Positions 45,604 through 54,910 of a DNA stretch of 64,000 nucleotides are shown in pieces. A model generated the notes under the pieces. It saw only the letters and a list, made by a program, of their open reading frames with translations, ran no database searches and was not told the origin of the DNA. Positions within the stretch are counted from its first letter, which is position 1. The number at the start of each line of letters is the position of its first letter. Origin of the DNA: Falsiroseomonas algicola (GTDB taxonomy: Bacteria > Pseudomonadota > Alphaproteobacteria > Acetobacterales > Acetobacteraceae); assembly GCF_011040385.1 (NCBI RefSeq), contig NZ_JAAIKB010000009.1:124001-188000 (forward strand). Direction: 5' to 3'. The translations under genes and the position numbers were made by a program.

Positions 45604-46644
45604 ATGACCGTGACCCGTTCGACGTTGCTGCGCGGCACCGCCGCCGCCCTGGCCGGCGCGCTGGCAAGCCCGGCCATCGCCCAGCCGCTGGAACGGCTGC
45701 CGCTGACGCTGAACTGGAAGATCCAGGGCCTGCACGGCGCCTTCTTCCTGGCGCTGGAGCGCGGCTATTTCCGTGCGGAGGGGCTGAACCCCGACATTGT
45801 CGCGGGCGATGGATCAGCGAACGTCGTGAACCGCCTGGCAGGCGGGGCCTTCCAGATCGGCCTTGGCGACGTCGCGTCGCTGGTGCGCTTCAACGCGCAG
45901 AATCCGGAACGGCGCGTGAAGGCGATCTACAACCAGACGCCGGCGGACCTGGTCGTGATGTCGCTGCGCGGCCGGGGGATCAGCAAGCCCGACGATCTGC
46001 GCGGCCGCCTGGTCGGTGCGCCCGTGGGCGATGCCGCCTTCAAGATGTTTCCCGCCTTCACCGCCGCCACCGGCGTGCCCGCCAGCGCGATCCGCTGGGA
46101 ACACATGGCGCCCAACATCCGGGAGGCGATGCTGATCCAAGGGCGCGTGGACGCCATCACCGCGAATGAAGGCACGGCGCTGTTCAACCTGAAGGCCGCG
46201 GGCGTGAGGCAGGAGGACATGGTCTTCCTCCGCTACTCCGATTTCGGTATCAACATCGTCAATGCCGGCATGATGGCGAACGAGTCCTTCCTGCGGGAGA
46301 AGCCGGAGACGGTGCGAAAGGTGCTGCGTGCCGTGAATCGCGGCCTGGTCGAGTCCGTCGCCAACCCCGCCGCCAGCCTGGATGCGCTGATGCGCAAGGA
46401 CCCGCTGCTGAACCGCGGGATCGAGGCCGAGCGCCTGATGTACAGCATCGCCCGCATGGTGGAGCAGCCGGATGCGCGGGAAGGCGGCCTCGGTTTCTAC
46501 AACGAGGCGAATGTGCGGCGCTCCATCGAGATCGTCACCGCGGCGGAAGGCCTGCCCGCGCCCATCGCCGTCGGCGATTTCATGGACCTCTCCTTCCTGC
46601 CCCCGGCTTCCGCCCGCGTGATCCCCGCCATCGGGCGCGTCTGA
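45604..46644 (+). CDS. ABC substrate-binding protein, NMT1/THI5-like
   Basis: A 346-residue periplasmic receptor with a signal (TVTRSTLLRGTAAALAGALASPAIAQ, Tat-like) and an SBP domain starting LTLNWKIQGLHGAFFLALERGYFRAEGLNPDI. The pattern is that of NMT1/THI5-type receptors that bind pyrimidine or small heterocyclic ligands. It lies between permease 1 and the ATPase, so it probably delivers the operon's substrate. Confidence 0.9.
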   Translation: MTVTRSTLLRGTAAALAGALASPAIAQPLERLPLTLNWKIQGLHGAFFLALERGYFRAEGLNPDIVAGDGSANVVNRLAGGAFQIGLGDVASLVRFNAQNPERRVKAIYNQTPADLVVMSLRGRGISKPDDLRGRLVGAPVGDAAFKMFPAFTAATGVPASAIRWEHMAPNIREAMLIQGRVDAITANEGTALFNLKAAGVRQEDMVFLRYSDFGINIVNAGMMANESFLREKPETVRKVLRAVNRGLVESVANPAASLDALMRKDPLLNRGIEAERLMYSIARMVEQPDAREGGLGFYNEANVRRSIEIVTAAEGLPAPIAVGDFMDLSFLPPASARVIPAIGRV

Positions 46645-46647
46645 GGC

Positions 46648-47454
46648 ATGGCGCGTCCCTTCGTCGAATTCGACCGCGTCACCCTCACCTATGGCGAGGG
46701 GGAAGAGGCGACGCCGGCGCTGGACCCGACGAGCCTCGGCATCGCGGAAGGCGAGTTCGTCGCGGTGGTGGGCCCGAGCGGCTGCGGGAAATCCTCGCTG
46801 CTCAAGCTGGTCTCCGGCCTGTTGAAGGCGACCAGCGGCAATGTCGTGGTGGCGGCGCAGGAAGTGACGGCCCCGATCAAGATCGTCGGCATGGCCTTCC
46901 AGAATCCGAATTTGCTGCCCTGGCGCAGCACGCTGCGCAACGTGCTGCTGCCAGCGGAGATCGTGCAGCCCCACCGCGCCCGCTACCGCCGCGACAAGGC
47001 CCCCTATGTCGAACGCGCGCGGCAATTGCTGCGCACCGTGGGGCTGGAGGGGTTCGAGCAGAAGCTGCCCTGGCAGCTCTCCGGCGGCATGCAGCAGCGC
47101 GCCAGCCTCTGCCGCGCGCTGATGCACGAACCCTCCCTGCTGCTGCTGGACGAGCCCTTCGGCGCGCTGGACGCCTTCACGCGGGAGGAGCTGTGGGCGG
47201 TGCTGCAGGCGCTGTGGATGCAGAAGCCCTTCACCGTGATCCTGGTGACGCATGATTTGCGGGAGGCGCTCTACCTCGCCGACACGATCTATGTGATGAG
47301 CGCGCGGCCGGGCCGCATCCTGCTGCGCAGGAATTTCGACCTGCCGCGGCCGCGCACCCTCGACAGCACCTATGACGCGCGCTTCGTGCAGGCGCTGGCG
47401 GAGCTGCGCGCGCATATCGCGGAGGCCCGGACGCCGGTGCCCGCCTTCGCATGA
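46648..47454 (+). CDS. ABC transporter ATPase (NitT/TauT type)
   Basis: A 268-residue nucleotide-binding subunit. Walker A is GPSGCGKSSL, the ABC signature is LSGGMQQR and Walker B is LLLLDEPFGALD; the H-loop is LVTHDL. It energises the importer. The stop overlaps the start of permease 2 by ATGA, and only 3 bp separate it from the receptor gene. No second ATPase is present in the operon. Confidence 0.95.
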   Translation: MARPFVEFDRVTLTYGEGEEATPALDPTSLGIAEGEFVAVVGPSGCGKSSLLKLVSGLLKATSGNVVVAAQEVTAPIKIVGMAFQNPNLLPWRSTLRNVLLPAEIVQPHRARYRRDKAPYVERARQLLRTVGLEGFEQKLPWQLSGGMQQRASLCRALMHEPSLLLLDEPFGALDAFTREELWAVLQALWMQKPFTVILVTHDLREALYLADTIYVMSARPGRILLRRNFDLPRPRTLDSTYDARFVQALAELRAHIAEARTPVPAFA

Positions 47455-48278
47455 GCGCGGTGGTGGAAGCCGCACCGGCGCCTGTCGCGGCACCAAGCCC
47501 CGCGAAGCCGCGCGGGCGACGCCGGCGGGCACTCGCGGCCGTGCTGGTGCCGCTCGGCTTCGCGCTGGCCGTCCTGGCGCTGTGGGAGGCGGTGGTGCGG
47601 ATCGCCGCCCTGCCGCCCTTCATCCTGCCGGCGCCGAGCAATTTCTTCAGTGTGCTCGTCGCGCGGCATGAGCCGATCCTGATGATGGCGGCGCAGACGG
47701 CGCGATCCACGCTGATGGGCTTCGCCATCGGCGTCAGCATCGGTGTCGTCCTGGGCAGCATCATCGGATCGTCGCGCGCCATCTACCGCATGGTCTATCC
47801 CGCGCTGATCGGCTTCCACACCATTCCCTCCGTCGCGCTGATCCCGCTCTTCGTCATCTGGTTCGGCGCGGGGCCGCATATCGCGGTGATCACGGCGGTC
47901 GTCGTCTGCTTCTTCCCGGTCACCGTCATCATGGCCACCGCCATCGCGACCTCCGCGCCCGAGCTCGACGACGTGCTGCGCTCCCTCGGCGCCACGCGGA
48001 CCGACGTCATGGTGAAGGTCGCGCTGCCGCGGGCCATGCCGCAGTTCTTCGGCTCGCTCAAGCTCGCCATCACCGGCGCCTTCATCGGCACCATCGTGGC
48101 GGAGACGATCGCGGCCAATGCCGGCATCGGCTACGTGATGGTGGTGGCCACCAACAACATGGATGGCGCGCTTGCCTTCGCGGCGCTCAGCGTCCTCGCC
48201 GCCATGGGCGTCACGCTCTACGCGGCCTCGCTGTTCCTGGAACGCCGGCTGACCGGCTGGGCCTATCGCGGGAGATGA
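47451..48278 (+). CDS. ABC permease 2 (NitT/TauT type)
   Basis: A 275-residue permease with a Pro/Ala-rich, basic cytoplasmic lead and about six helices. The EAA loop is DVLRSLGATRTDVMVKVALPRAMP. It resembles permease 1 in plan but differs in sequence. ATGA coupling with the ATPase and a 4-bp gap to the amidase keep it in the operon. It may form a homodimer serving a second substrate or pair with permease 1. Confidence 0.9.
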   Translation: MSAVVEAAPAPVAAPSPAKPRGRRRRALAAVLVPLGFALAVLALWEAVVRIAALPPFILPAPSNFFSVLVARHEPILMMAAQTARSTLMGFAIGVSIGVVLGSIIGSSRAIYRMVYPALIGFHTIPSVALIPLFVIWFGAGPHIAVITAVVVCFFPVTVIMATAIATSAPELDDVLRSLGATRTDVMVKVALPRAMPQFFGSLKLAITGAFIGTIVAETIAANAGIGYVMVVATNNMDGALAFAALSVLAAMGVTLYAASLFLERRLTGWAYRGR

Positions 48279-48282
48279 TGGC

Positions 48283-49764
48283 ATGACGCAGGATCTGGCG
48301 CTGCTGCCGGCGGGCGAGTTGGTGGCGCTGTACCGGGCGGGCCGTGCGTCGCCGGTGGAGCATCTGCGCGCCGTACTGGCGCAGATCGCCGCGCTGAACC
48401 CCGTGCTGAACGCCTTCTGCTGGCTGGACGAGGAGAGCGCGCTGCGCGACGCGCGCGCCAGCGAGGCGCGCTGGAAGGCGGGCGCGCCGGCCTCCGCGCT
48501 GGACGGCGTGACGGCGACGGTGAAGGACCTCTCCGTCACGCGCGGCTGGCCGACGCGCCGCGCCAGCCGCGCGATCCCGGCCGAGGGCCCGTGGCTGGAG
48601 GACAGCCCCTCCGTCGCGCGCATGCGGGAAGCGGGCGCTGTGCTGATCGGCAAGACGACGGTGCCGGAATTCGGCGCGGCCTATGTGACCAAGTCCGAAC
48701 TCTGCGGCATCTCCCGCAACCCCTGGAACCCCGCCATGACGCCGGGCGGGTCGAGTGGCGGTTCCGCTGCCTCCGCCGCCGCGGGGATGGGGACCATCGC
48801 GCTCGCCTCCGACGCCGCGGGATCGATCCGCGCGCCGGCGAGCATGAGCGGCGTCTTCGGCCTGAAGACGACTTTCGGCCGCGTCGCGGACTATCCCTCC
48901 TCCTACCTCGGCACGCTGGCGGTGATCGGCCCGATCACGCGGACGGTGCGGGAGGTGGCGCTGTGCATGGACGTGATCAGCCAGCCCGATGCGCGGGACA
49001 GCTACGCGCTGCCGCCACCCGATCGCAGTTTCCTCGATGGCATCGAGGACGGCGTGAAGGGGCTGCGCATCGCCTACAGCCCGACGCTCGGCTTCGCCAA
49101 GGTCGATCCCGAGGTCGCGGCCCTCATCGCCGCCGGCGCCAAGGCGCTGGAGGCGATGGGCGCGATCGTGGAGATCGTGGATCACGTCATGGACGACCCG
49201 GGCGCCATGCTCGGCAAGCTCATGGCGCCCGGCCTCGCCAATGCCTTCCGCGTCTTCGGCTTCACGGAAGCGCAGCAGGCGCTGATGCTGCCGCGCCTGG
49301 TGGAGACCGCCGCGCGCGGCGCCGCCGTGCCGATGATGACCTACCTGGCCGCGCGGGAGGCGCGGGAGAAGCTCGGCGCCCGCATGCGCGCGTTCCATGA
49401 GCGCTACCACCTGCTGGTGACGCCGGTCGGCGCCATCCCCGGCTGCGACGCGGATACCGATGCGCCGCGCGATCGGCGCTATGCCGGCTACGCAAATCCC
49501 TTGCCCTTCGGCGCTGCCTTCAATCTCACGAAGCAGCCTGCGGCCTCCGTCCCCGTGGGTGTCACCGCCTCCGGCCTGCCGGTCGGCATGCAGGTGGTGG
49601 GACCGCTTTACGCCGATGCGCTGGTGCTGCGCGCCTGCCTCGCCATCGAACAGGCGCTGCCCATGCCGGCGCCGGACCTGGCGGCGCTCCGCCATTCCCC
49701 CTTCGCCGAGGCCATCCCGCGCGGGCTGCTGAGCCAGCGCGAGGCGATGGCCGTCCCGGCCTGA
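48283..49764 (+). CDS. amidase-signature family hydrolase
   Basis: A 493-residue amidase of the Ser-cisSer-Lys class. The catalytic lysine lies in VTATVKDL near 80, and the Gly/Ser-rich core is MTPGGSSGGSAASAAAGMG with SDAAGSIRAPAS (nucleophile serine near residue 181). Members include AtzE (1-carboxybiuret hydrolase), allophanate hydrolase and many broad amidases. It lacks the C-terminal allophanate domain of AtzF and no AtzG partner is seen, so the precise step is open. In this operon it plausibly cleaves a linear carboxybiuret-type product. Confidence 0.88.
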   Translation: MTQDLALLPAGELVALYRAGRASPVEHLRAVLAQIAALNPVLNAFCWLDEESALRDARASEARWKAGAPASALDGVTATVKDLSVTRGWPTRRASRAIPAEGPWLEDSPSVARMREAGAVLIGKTTVPEFGAAYVTKSELCGISRNPWNPAMTPGGSSGGSAASAAAGMGTIALASDAAGSIRAPASMSGVFGLKTTFGRVADYPSSYLGTLAVIGPITRTVREVALCMDVISQPDARDSYALPPPDRSFLDGIEDGVKGLRIAYSPTLGFAKVDPEVAALIAAGAKALEAMGAIVEIVDHVMDDPGAMLGKLMAPGLANAFRVFGFTEAQQALMLPRLVETAARGAAVPMMTYLAAREAREKLGARMRAFHERYHLLVTPVGAIPGCDADTDAPRDRRYAGYANPLPFGAAFNLTKQPAASVPVGVTASGLPVGMQVVGPLYADALVLRACLAIEQALPMPAPDLAALRHSPFAEAIPRGLLSQREAMAVPA

Positions 49765-49779
49765 CGCAAGGAGAACGCG

Positions 49780-51135
49780 ATGCTCAGCCTCATCACCGGC
49801 CTGCATCCCGCGGGCAACCATCCCGCCGGCTGGCGCCATCCCCGCGCCTATGACAACACCATGATGAACCTGGAGCAGATGATCGAGATCGCGCAGACCG
49901 CGGAGCGCGGGCTGTTCGACATGCTCTTCATCTCCGACGGCAATGGCGTGGCCGGCATGGAGTGGCCCGAATTGTTCGAGGCCAATGCCCTGACCGGCAA
50001 GCCCGCGGTCTTCGAACCCGTCACCGTGCTCTCCGCCATCGCCATGCACACCAAGCGCATCGGCCTGCTGGCGACGGCGACGACGACCTATGAGGAGCCC
50101 TTCACCCTCGCGCGGAAATTCGCCTCGCTCGACCACATCAGCAAGGGCCGCGCCTGCTGGAACGTCGTCACCAGTTCCAACGCCTCGGACAGCCTGAATT
50201 TCGGCAAGGACGAGCACCTGGCGCGCTATGATCGCTACGAGCGCGCGAGGGAATTCGTCGAGGTCTGCAAGGGCCTCTGGGATTCCTGGGCGGAGGATGC
50301 CTTCCCGCAGGACAAGGCGCGCGGCAAGTACATCGACCTCAACCGCGTCCACACGCTGAACCACAAGGGCAAGCACTTTCGGGTGCGCGGCCCGCTGAAC
50401 GCGGCGCGGCCGCCGCAGGGCTACCCCGTGCTGTTCAGTGCGGGACAGTCCGAGCCGGGGCGGGAACTGGCGGCGGCGATGTCGGATTGCATGTTCTGCG
50501 CGACGCCCACCAGAAAGCAGGCCGCCGCCTTCTACACCGACATGAAGTCGCGCCTGGCGAAGTACGGGCGCGCGCCGGACGAGCTCAAGATCATGCCGGG
50601 CTGCGTCGTCTATGTCGGCCGCACGGAGGCCGAGGCGGAGGCGATGTTCCAGGAACAGCAGGCGCTGATCGATCCCGTCGTCGGCGTCCGCCACCTCTCC
50701 CACTACGTCAACATGGATCTGACGGGCTTCGCACTCGACGAGCCCTTCCCCGAACTGACGCCCGACGGCATCGGCGGGTCGTCCCGCCGCTACGCGATCA
50801 GCGAGGTCGCGCGGCGGGAGGGGCTGACCATCCGGCAGACCTACGAACGCTTCCTGCCCTCCTTCGGCCATCCCGTGATGAAGGGCGATGGCAAGCAGGT
50901 CGCGGACATGATCGAGGATTGGTATCGCGCCGGCGTCTGCGATGGCTTCAACGTCCATGTCGGCTACCAGCCGGACGGGCTGACGAATTTCGTGGACCAC
51001 GTCGTGCCGGAACTGCAGCGCCGGGGCCTCTACCGCACCAGCTATCCGGGCCGGACGCTGCGCGACGTGGTCGGCCTCAAGCGGCCAGAGAGCCAGTTCT
51101 TCCCGACCCTTGTCCCCGCCATGGTGGCGGAGTAG
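49780..51135 (+). CDS. FMN-dependent monooxygenase, NtaA/SnaA/DszA family
   Basis: A 451-residue luciferase-fold monooxygenase that uses FMNH2 and oxygen. Family strings include [65 protein letters not shown] and [13 protein letters not shown]. Substrates in the family include nitrilotriacetate, sulfones and uracil-like rings (RutA). CAAGGAG precedes the ATG at 49780. No flavin reductase is in the operon, so one must be supplied elsewhere. Its place beside hydrolases suggests it opens or dealkylates an N-heterocycle before hydrolysis. Confidence 0.9.
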   Translation: MLSLITGLHPAGNHPAGWRHPRAYDNTMMNLEQMIEIAQTAERGLFDMLFISDGNGVAGMEWPELFEANALTGKPAVFEPVTVLSAIAMHTKRIGLLATATTTYEEPFTLARKFASLDHISKGRACWNVVTSSNASDSLNFGKDEHLARYDRYERAREFVEVCKGLWDSWAEDAFPQDKARGKYIDLNRVHTLNHKGKHFRVRGPLNAARPPQGYPVLFSAGQSEPGRELAAAMSDCMFCATPTRKQAAAFYTDMKSRLAKYGRAPDELKIMPGCVVYVGRTEAEAEAMFQEQQALIDPVVGVRHLSHYVNMDLTGFALDEPFPELTPDGIGGSSRRYAISEVARREGLTIRQTYERFLPSFGHPVMKGDGKQVADMIEDWYRAGVCDGFNVHVGYQPDGLTNFVDHVVPELQRRGLYRTSYPGRTLRDVVGLKRPESQFFPTLVPAMVAE

Positions 51136-51146
51136 CGGGCACACCC

Positions 51147-51824
51147 ATGCGCACCATTCCCGCCAATCCCTATCCCTGGCCCTTCGATGGCGATCTGCGC
51201 CCCGACAACACGGCGCTGATCGTCATCGACATGCAGATCGATTTCTGCGGTCGTGGCGGGTATGTCGATGCCATGGGCTACGACATATCCCTGACGCGCG
51301 CGCCGATCGAGCCCATCCGCGCCGTGCTCGCCGCCATGCGCGGCGCGGGCTACCACATCCTGCACACGCGGGAGGGCCATCGCCCGGACCTGTCGGACCT
51401 GCCCGCCAACAAGCGCTGGCGGTCGCGGCAGATCGGCGCCGGCATCGGCGATCCGGGCCCCTGCGGGAAGATCCTCATCCGTGGCGAGCCGGGCTGGGAG
51501 ATCATTCCCGAACTCGCGCCGCTGCCGGGCGAGACCATCATCGACAAGCCGGGCAAGGGCAGCTTCTGCGCCACCGACCTCGAACTCATCCTCCGCACCC
51601 GCGGCATCCGCAACCTGGTGCTGACCGGCATCACCACCGATGTCTGCGTCCATACCACGATGCGCGAGGCCAATGACCGCGGCTTCGAATGCCTGCTGCT
51701 GGAGGATTGCTGCGGCGCGACAGACCTCGGCAACCACCAGGCGGCGATCAAGATGGTGACGATGCAGGGCGGCGTGTTCGGCGTTGTCTCGACTTCGGAG
51801 GCTCTCCTGTCTTCGCTGGCCTGA
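51147..51824 (+). CDS. biuH: biuret amidohydrolase-like cysteine hydrolase
   Basis: A 225-residue isochorismatase-fold cysteine hydrolase. The N-terminal [38 protein letters not shown] (Asp of the triad), [26 protein letters not shown] (Lys) and TGITTDVCV (nucleophile Cys near 153) match the biuret hydrolase BiuH pattern that I recall. It would release ammonia from biuret to give allophanate. It is the last operon gene, 11 bp after the monooxygenase. RutB (ureidoacrylate hydrolase) is a relative and remains an alternative. Confidence 0.85.
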   Translation: MRTIPANPYPWPFDGDLRPDNTALIVIDMQIDFCGRGGYVDAMGYDISLTRAPIEPIRAVLAAMRGAGYHILHTREGHRPDLSDLPANKRWRSRQIGAGIGDPGPCGKILIRGEPGWEIIPELAPLPGETIIDKPGKGSFCATDLELILRTRGIRNLVLTGITTDVCVHTTMREANDRGFECLLLEDCCGATDLGNHQAAIKMVTMQGGVFGVVSTSEALLSSLA

Positions 51825-51936
51825 TCACGAGGCGGTCCTCGATCGACGCCGGTTTCCCGCGAGCATGTCCATCAACCGCCTGGCTGCCGCGCGCGGTGGG
51901 GCGGGGCGTCCTTGGTGCAGGCAGCACCGCCATCAC

Positions 51937-52410
51937 TCAGCCCCGCCGCGCTGCCTCGATGGCGGCGACGTCGATCTTGCGCATCCCCATCATGGCCTGG
52001 AAGGCGCGCCGCGCCTCCTCGCCCCCGGCCGCCATCGCGTCCGTCAGCACGCGCGGCGTGATCTGCCAGGACAGGCCCCAGCGATCCTTGCACCAGCCGC
52101 AGGCACTCTCCTCGCCGCCATGGCCGACGATCGCGTCCCAGTAGCGATCCGTCTCCGCCTGGTCCTCGGTCGCGATCTGGAAGGAAAAGGCCTCGCTGTG
52201 CCGGAAGGCCGGGCCGCCATTCAGGCCGATGCAGCGGATGCCGGCGACCACGAAATCGACGGTCAGCACATCGCCTTCCCTGCCGGCGGGGTAGTCGCCC
52301 GGCGCGCGATGGACGGCGATGACGCGGCTGTCGGGGAAGACCTCCGCGTAGAAGCGGGCGGCGGCCTCGGCCTCGCCATCGAACCAGAGGCAGATCGTGT
52401 TCTTCGTCAT
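51937..52410 (-). CDS. VOC superfamily (PhnB-like) protein
   Basis: A 157-residue PhnB/VOC-fold protein related to the 3-demethylubiquinone methyltransferase-like family: ICLWFDGEAEAAARFYAEVFPDS, GGPAFRHSEAFSF, SACGWCKDRWGLSWQI and FQAMMGMRKIDVAAI. VOC proteins bind a metal and small ligands; enzyme activity is not certain. AAGGA precedes the ATG at 52410, and the start overlaps the stop of the molybdenum hydroxylase gene as ATGA. Co-translation suggests it acts on the same substrate or protects the enzyme, which is inference. Confidence 0.85.
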   Translation of the reverse strand: MTKNTICLWFDGEAEAAARFYAEVFPDSRVIAVHRAPGDYPAGREGDVLTVDFVVAGIRCIGLNGGPAFRHSEAFSFQIATEDQAETDRYWDAIVGHGGEESACGWCKDRWGLSWQITPRVLTDAMAAGGEEARRAFQAMMGMRKIDVAAIEAARRG

Positions 52411-54725
52411 GGCTGTCCTTCCCCGTTCAGCGCCCGCCAGATACGCTCGGGGGTGGCCGGCAGTTCGACGCGCGCCGTCACGCCCACCCGCCACAGCGCA
52501 TCCGTGATCGCGTTCGACATGGCGGCGAGCGACCCCGTCACGCCGGATTCCCCAGCACCCTTCACGCCCAGCGGATTGCTGCGCGCCGGCACCTCATGCA
52601 AGGCGACCGCCATGGAGGGCAGGTCGGCGGCGCGGGGCATCGCATAGTCCATGAAGGACCCGGACAGCATCTGGCCATCCGCATCATAGACGATCCGCTC
52701 CGTCAGCGCCTGGCCGAGCCCCTGCGCGACGCCGCCCTGCACCTGGCCATGCACGATGGCGGGGTTGATCACCACGCCGACATCATCGACGGCGAGGTAG
52801 CGGTCCACGCGGAGCTGCCCCGTCTCCGGGTCGATCTCGATCTCGACGATGTGGCAGCCATTCGGGAAGTTCAGGTCCTCCGCATCGAAGTCGCCCGTCG
52901 AATCCAGCGTCTCCGGCAGGTCGCCAGGCAATACCGGCGCCTCGCGCCGCCAGCGCGCGAGGTCGAGCAGCGCGACGGCGCGATCCGTCCCGACCACGCG
53001 GAACTCCCCCGCTTCGAAGACGACGTCGGCTTCCGCCACCTCCAGCCGATGCGCGGCCAGCAGGCGGCCCTTGCGCACCACCTCCGCGCATCCCAGCGAC
53101 AGCGCCGATCCCGCCATGATCAGGGAGCGGGAGGCGATGGAGGCGAGGCCGCGCGGTACGTCGCGGCTGTCGCCCTGGCGGAGGCGGATGGCCTCCGCCG
53201 GAATGCCGAGCCGGTCGCCGACCAGTTGCGCGAAGCTCGTCTCATGCCCCTGGCCGCTGGACTGCGTCGCCACCACCAGGTCGATCCCGCCCTCCTCCGG
53301 GAAGCGGATCGTGGCGCTTTCGTAGAGCAGCCCGCCCACGCATTCGAGGAAGCAGCAGATCCCCCGCCCGCGCAGCCTTCCTGCCGCGCGTGATGCGGCC
53401 TCCCGCGCCGCGAAGCCATCCCAATCGGCCAGCGCGAGGGCCTTGGCGAGCACCGCGTCGAAATCGCCGCTGTCGTAGAGCCGCCCGGCCGGGTTGCGGT
53501 AGGGCATGGCGGAGGCTGGGATCAGGTTCCGGCGCCGCAGCGCGATGGGGTCCCGCCCCGTCTCGCGCGCCGCCGCATCCACCAGGCTTTCCATCACCAG
53601 CGCCGCCGCTTCCCGCCCCGCGCCGCGATAGGGGCCGGTGGAGGCGGTGTTGGTGAAGACGAGCTTCACCGTCACGTCGATGCAGGGCGTGCGATAGACC
53701 AGCGGCAGGCCGTTGGTCGTGTTGCGGATGGTCACGTAGGGACCGTGGACGGAGTAGTAGGCGCCCATCGCATCCAGGACGTGGAGCCGCACCGCGAGGA
53801 AGTTGCCCTCCCCGTCCAGCGCCAGCTCCGCCTCCATCACCGCGTCGCGGCCGTGGTTGTCGGAAAGCAAATGCTCCGCCCGCGTGCCGCGCCACTTCAC
53901 CGGCCGGCCGAGCGCCCGCGCGGCATGCAGGATGGCGACATCCTCGGGATAGGGCTGTTCCTTCACCCCGAAGGCGCCGCCGACATCATGGGTGAAGACC
54001 AGCATGCGTTCCTGCGGCACCTTGAAGGTGTGTTCGCAGAGGACTCGCAGCATGTAGCGCACGCCCTGGCTGGCGCAGGTCAGGCTCCAGGCCTCGGTCG
54101 CGGCGTCGAAGCTGGCGATGGCGGTGCGCGGCTCGATCGGGTTGGCGATGACGCGGTTGTTGACCAGGCGCAGACGCGTGACGTGTGCGGCGCGGGCGAA
54201 GGCGGCGGCGGTCGCCTCCGCATCGCCGCCCTGCCAGGTCAGGCCGACATTCTCCGGTGCCGCGTCCCAGACGCGGGGCGCACCGGGCTCCACGGCGGCG
54301 GCGGTATCGACCACGGCGGGCAGCGGCTCGATCTCCGCCAGCACCAGCTCCGCCGCGTCCTCCGCCTGCGCGCGCGTCTCCGCCACCACCACGGCGATCG
54401 GCTCCCCCACATGGCGCACGCGGTCCGCCGCGAAGGCGGGGCGAGGGGCCTCCACCGGGGTGGGCATGCGGAAGCCCGGCATGGGCAGGTAGGGGATGGG
54501 GCCGATGCCGGCGGCCTGCAGATCCGCCGCGGTGAAGATGCCGAGCACGCCGGGCGCGGCGCGTGCCGCCGCCGCATCGATCCCGCGGAGATGGCCATGC
54601 GCGTAGGAGGATCGGACGAAGACCGCATGGGCCTGGCCGGGCAGGTCGATGTCGTCGGTGAAGACGCCGCGGCCGGTCAGCAGCCGCGCATCCTCCCGCC
54701 GCCGGACGGGGCGGGAGAGGCTCAC
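52407..54725 (-). CDS. molybdenum hydroxylase large subunit (xanthine/CO dehydrogenase family)
   Basis: A 772-residue Moco-binding subunit that hydroxylates a C-H bond next to ring nitrogen or a carbonyl. It has the N-terminal RREDARLLTGRGVFTDDI, the central PYRGAGREAA motif (form II type; the AYxCSFR of true CO dehydrogenase is absent) and the catalytic glutamate in GVKGAGESGVTG near the C-terminus. FAD and 2Fe-2S subunits are not adjacent, so partners must lie elsewhere. It is transcribed away from tetR, with a 19-bp operator motif in front. Confidence 0.9.
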   Translation of the reverse strand: MSLSRPVRRREDARLLTGRGVFTDDIDLPGQAHAVFVRSSYAHGHLRGIDAAAARAAPGVLGIFTAADLQAAGIGPIPYLPMPGFRMPTPVEAPRPAFAADRVRHVGEPIAVVVAETRAQAEDAAELVLAEIEPLPAVVDTAAAVEPGAPRVWDAAPENVGLTWQGGDAEATAAAFARAAHVTRLRLVNNRVIANPIEPRTAIASFDAATEAWSLTCASQGVRYMLRVLCEHTFKVPQERMLVFTHDVGGAFGVKEQPYPEDVAILHAARALGRPVKWRGTRAEHLLSDNHGRDAVMEAELALDGEGNFLAVRLHVLDAMGAYYSVHGPYVTIRNTTNGLPLVYRTPCIDVTVKLVFTNTASTGPYRGAGREAAALVMESLVDAAARETGRDPIALRRRNLIPASAMPYRNPAGRLYDSGDFDAVLAKALALADWDGFAAREAASRAAGRLRGRGICCFLECVGGLLYESATIRFPEEGGIDLVVATQSSGQGHETSFAQLVGDRLGIPAEAIRLRQGDSRDVPRGLASIASRSLIMAGSALSLGCAEVVRKGRLLAAHRLEVAEADVVFEAGEFRVVGTDRAVALLDLARWRREAPVLPGDLPETLDSTGDFDAEDLNFPNGCHIVEIEIDPETGQLRVDRYLAVDDVGVVINPAIVHGQVQGGVAQGLGQALTERIVYDADGQMLSGSFMDYAMPRAADLPSMAVALHEVPARSNPLGVKGAGESGVTGSLAAMSNAITDALWRVGVTARVELPATPERIWRALNGEGQP

Positions 54726-54807
54726 GGCTGGCGGGCCAGGGGCTGGCGGGGGTGTTGCGGCATGCGGCGTTCCTCCGCCCGCCGCGCTGGCGGCGGGCTG
54801 CTTTTCT

Positions 54808-54826
54808 GATTAATCAGTTAGTCAAC
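54808..54826. promoter_or_regulatory. TetR operator-like motif, copy A
   Basis: GATTAATCAGTTAGTCAAC lies between the divergent hydroxylase and tetR genes. It shares 17 of 19 bases with copy B (55675-55693, opposite strand). The core GAYTAAN2AGTTAGTC is nearly palindromic. The local AT-richness fits a promoter. Confidence 0.7.
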
Positions 54827-54910
54827 GCTAGTCAGCCGGGCCGCGGATGGTCAAGTCTGCATCGCGCCGCCGCTTGCGCGCGGGAACGGCAACGGGAATA
54901 GAAACGCACC

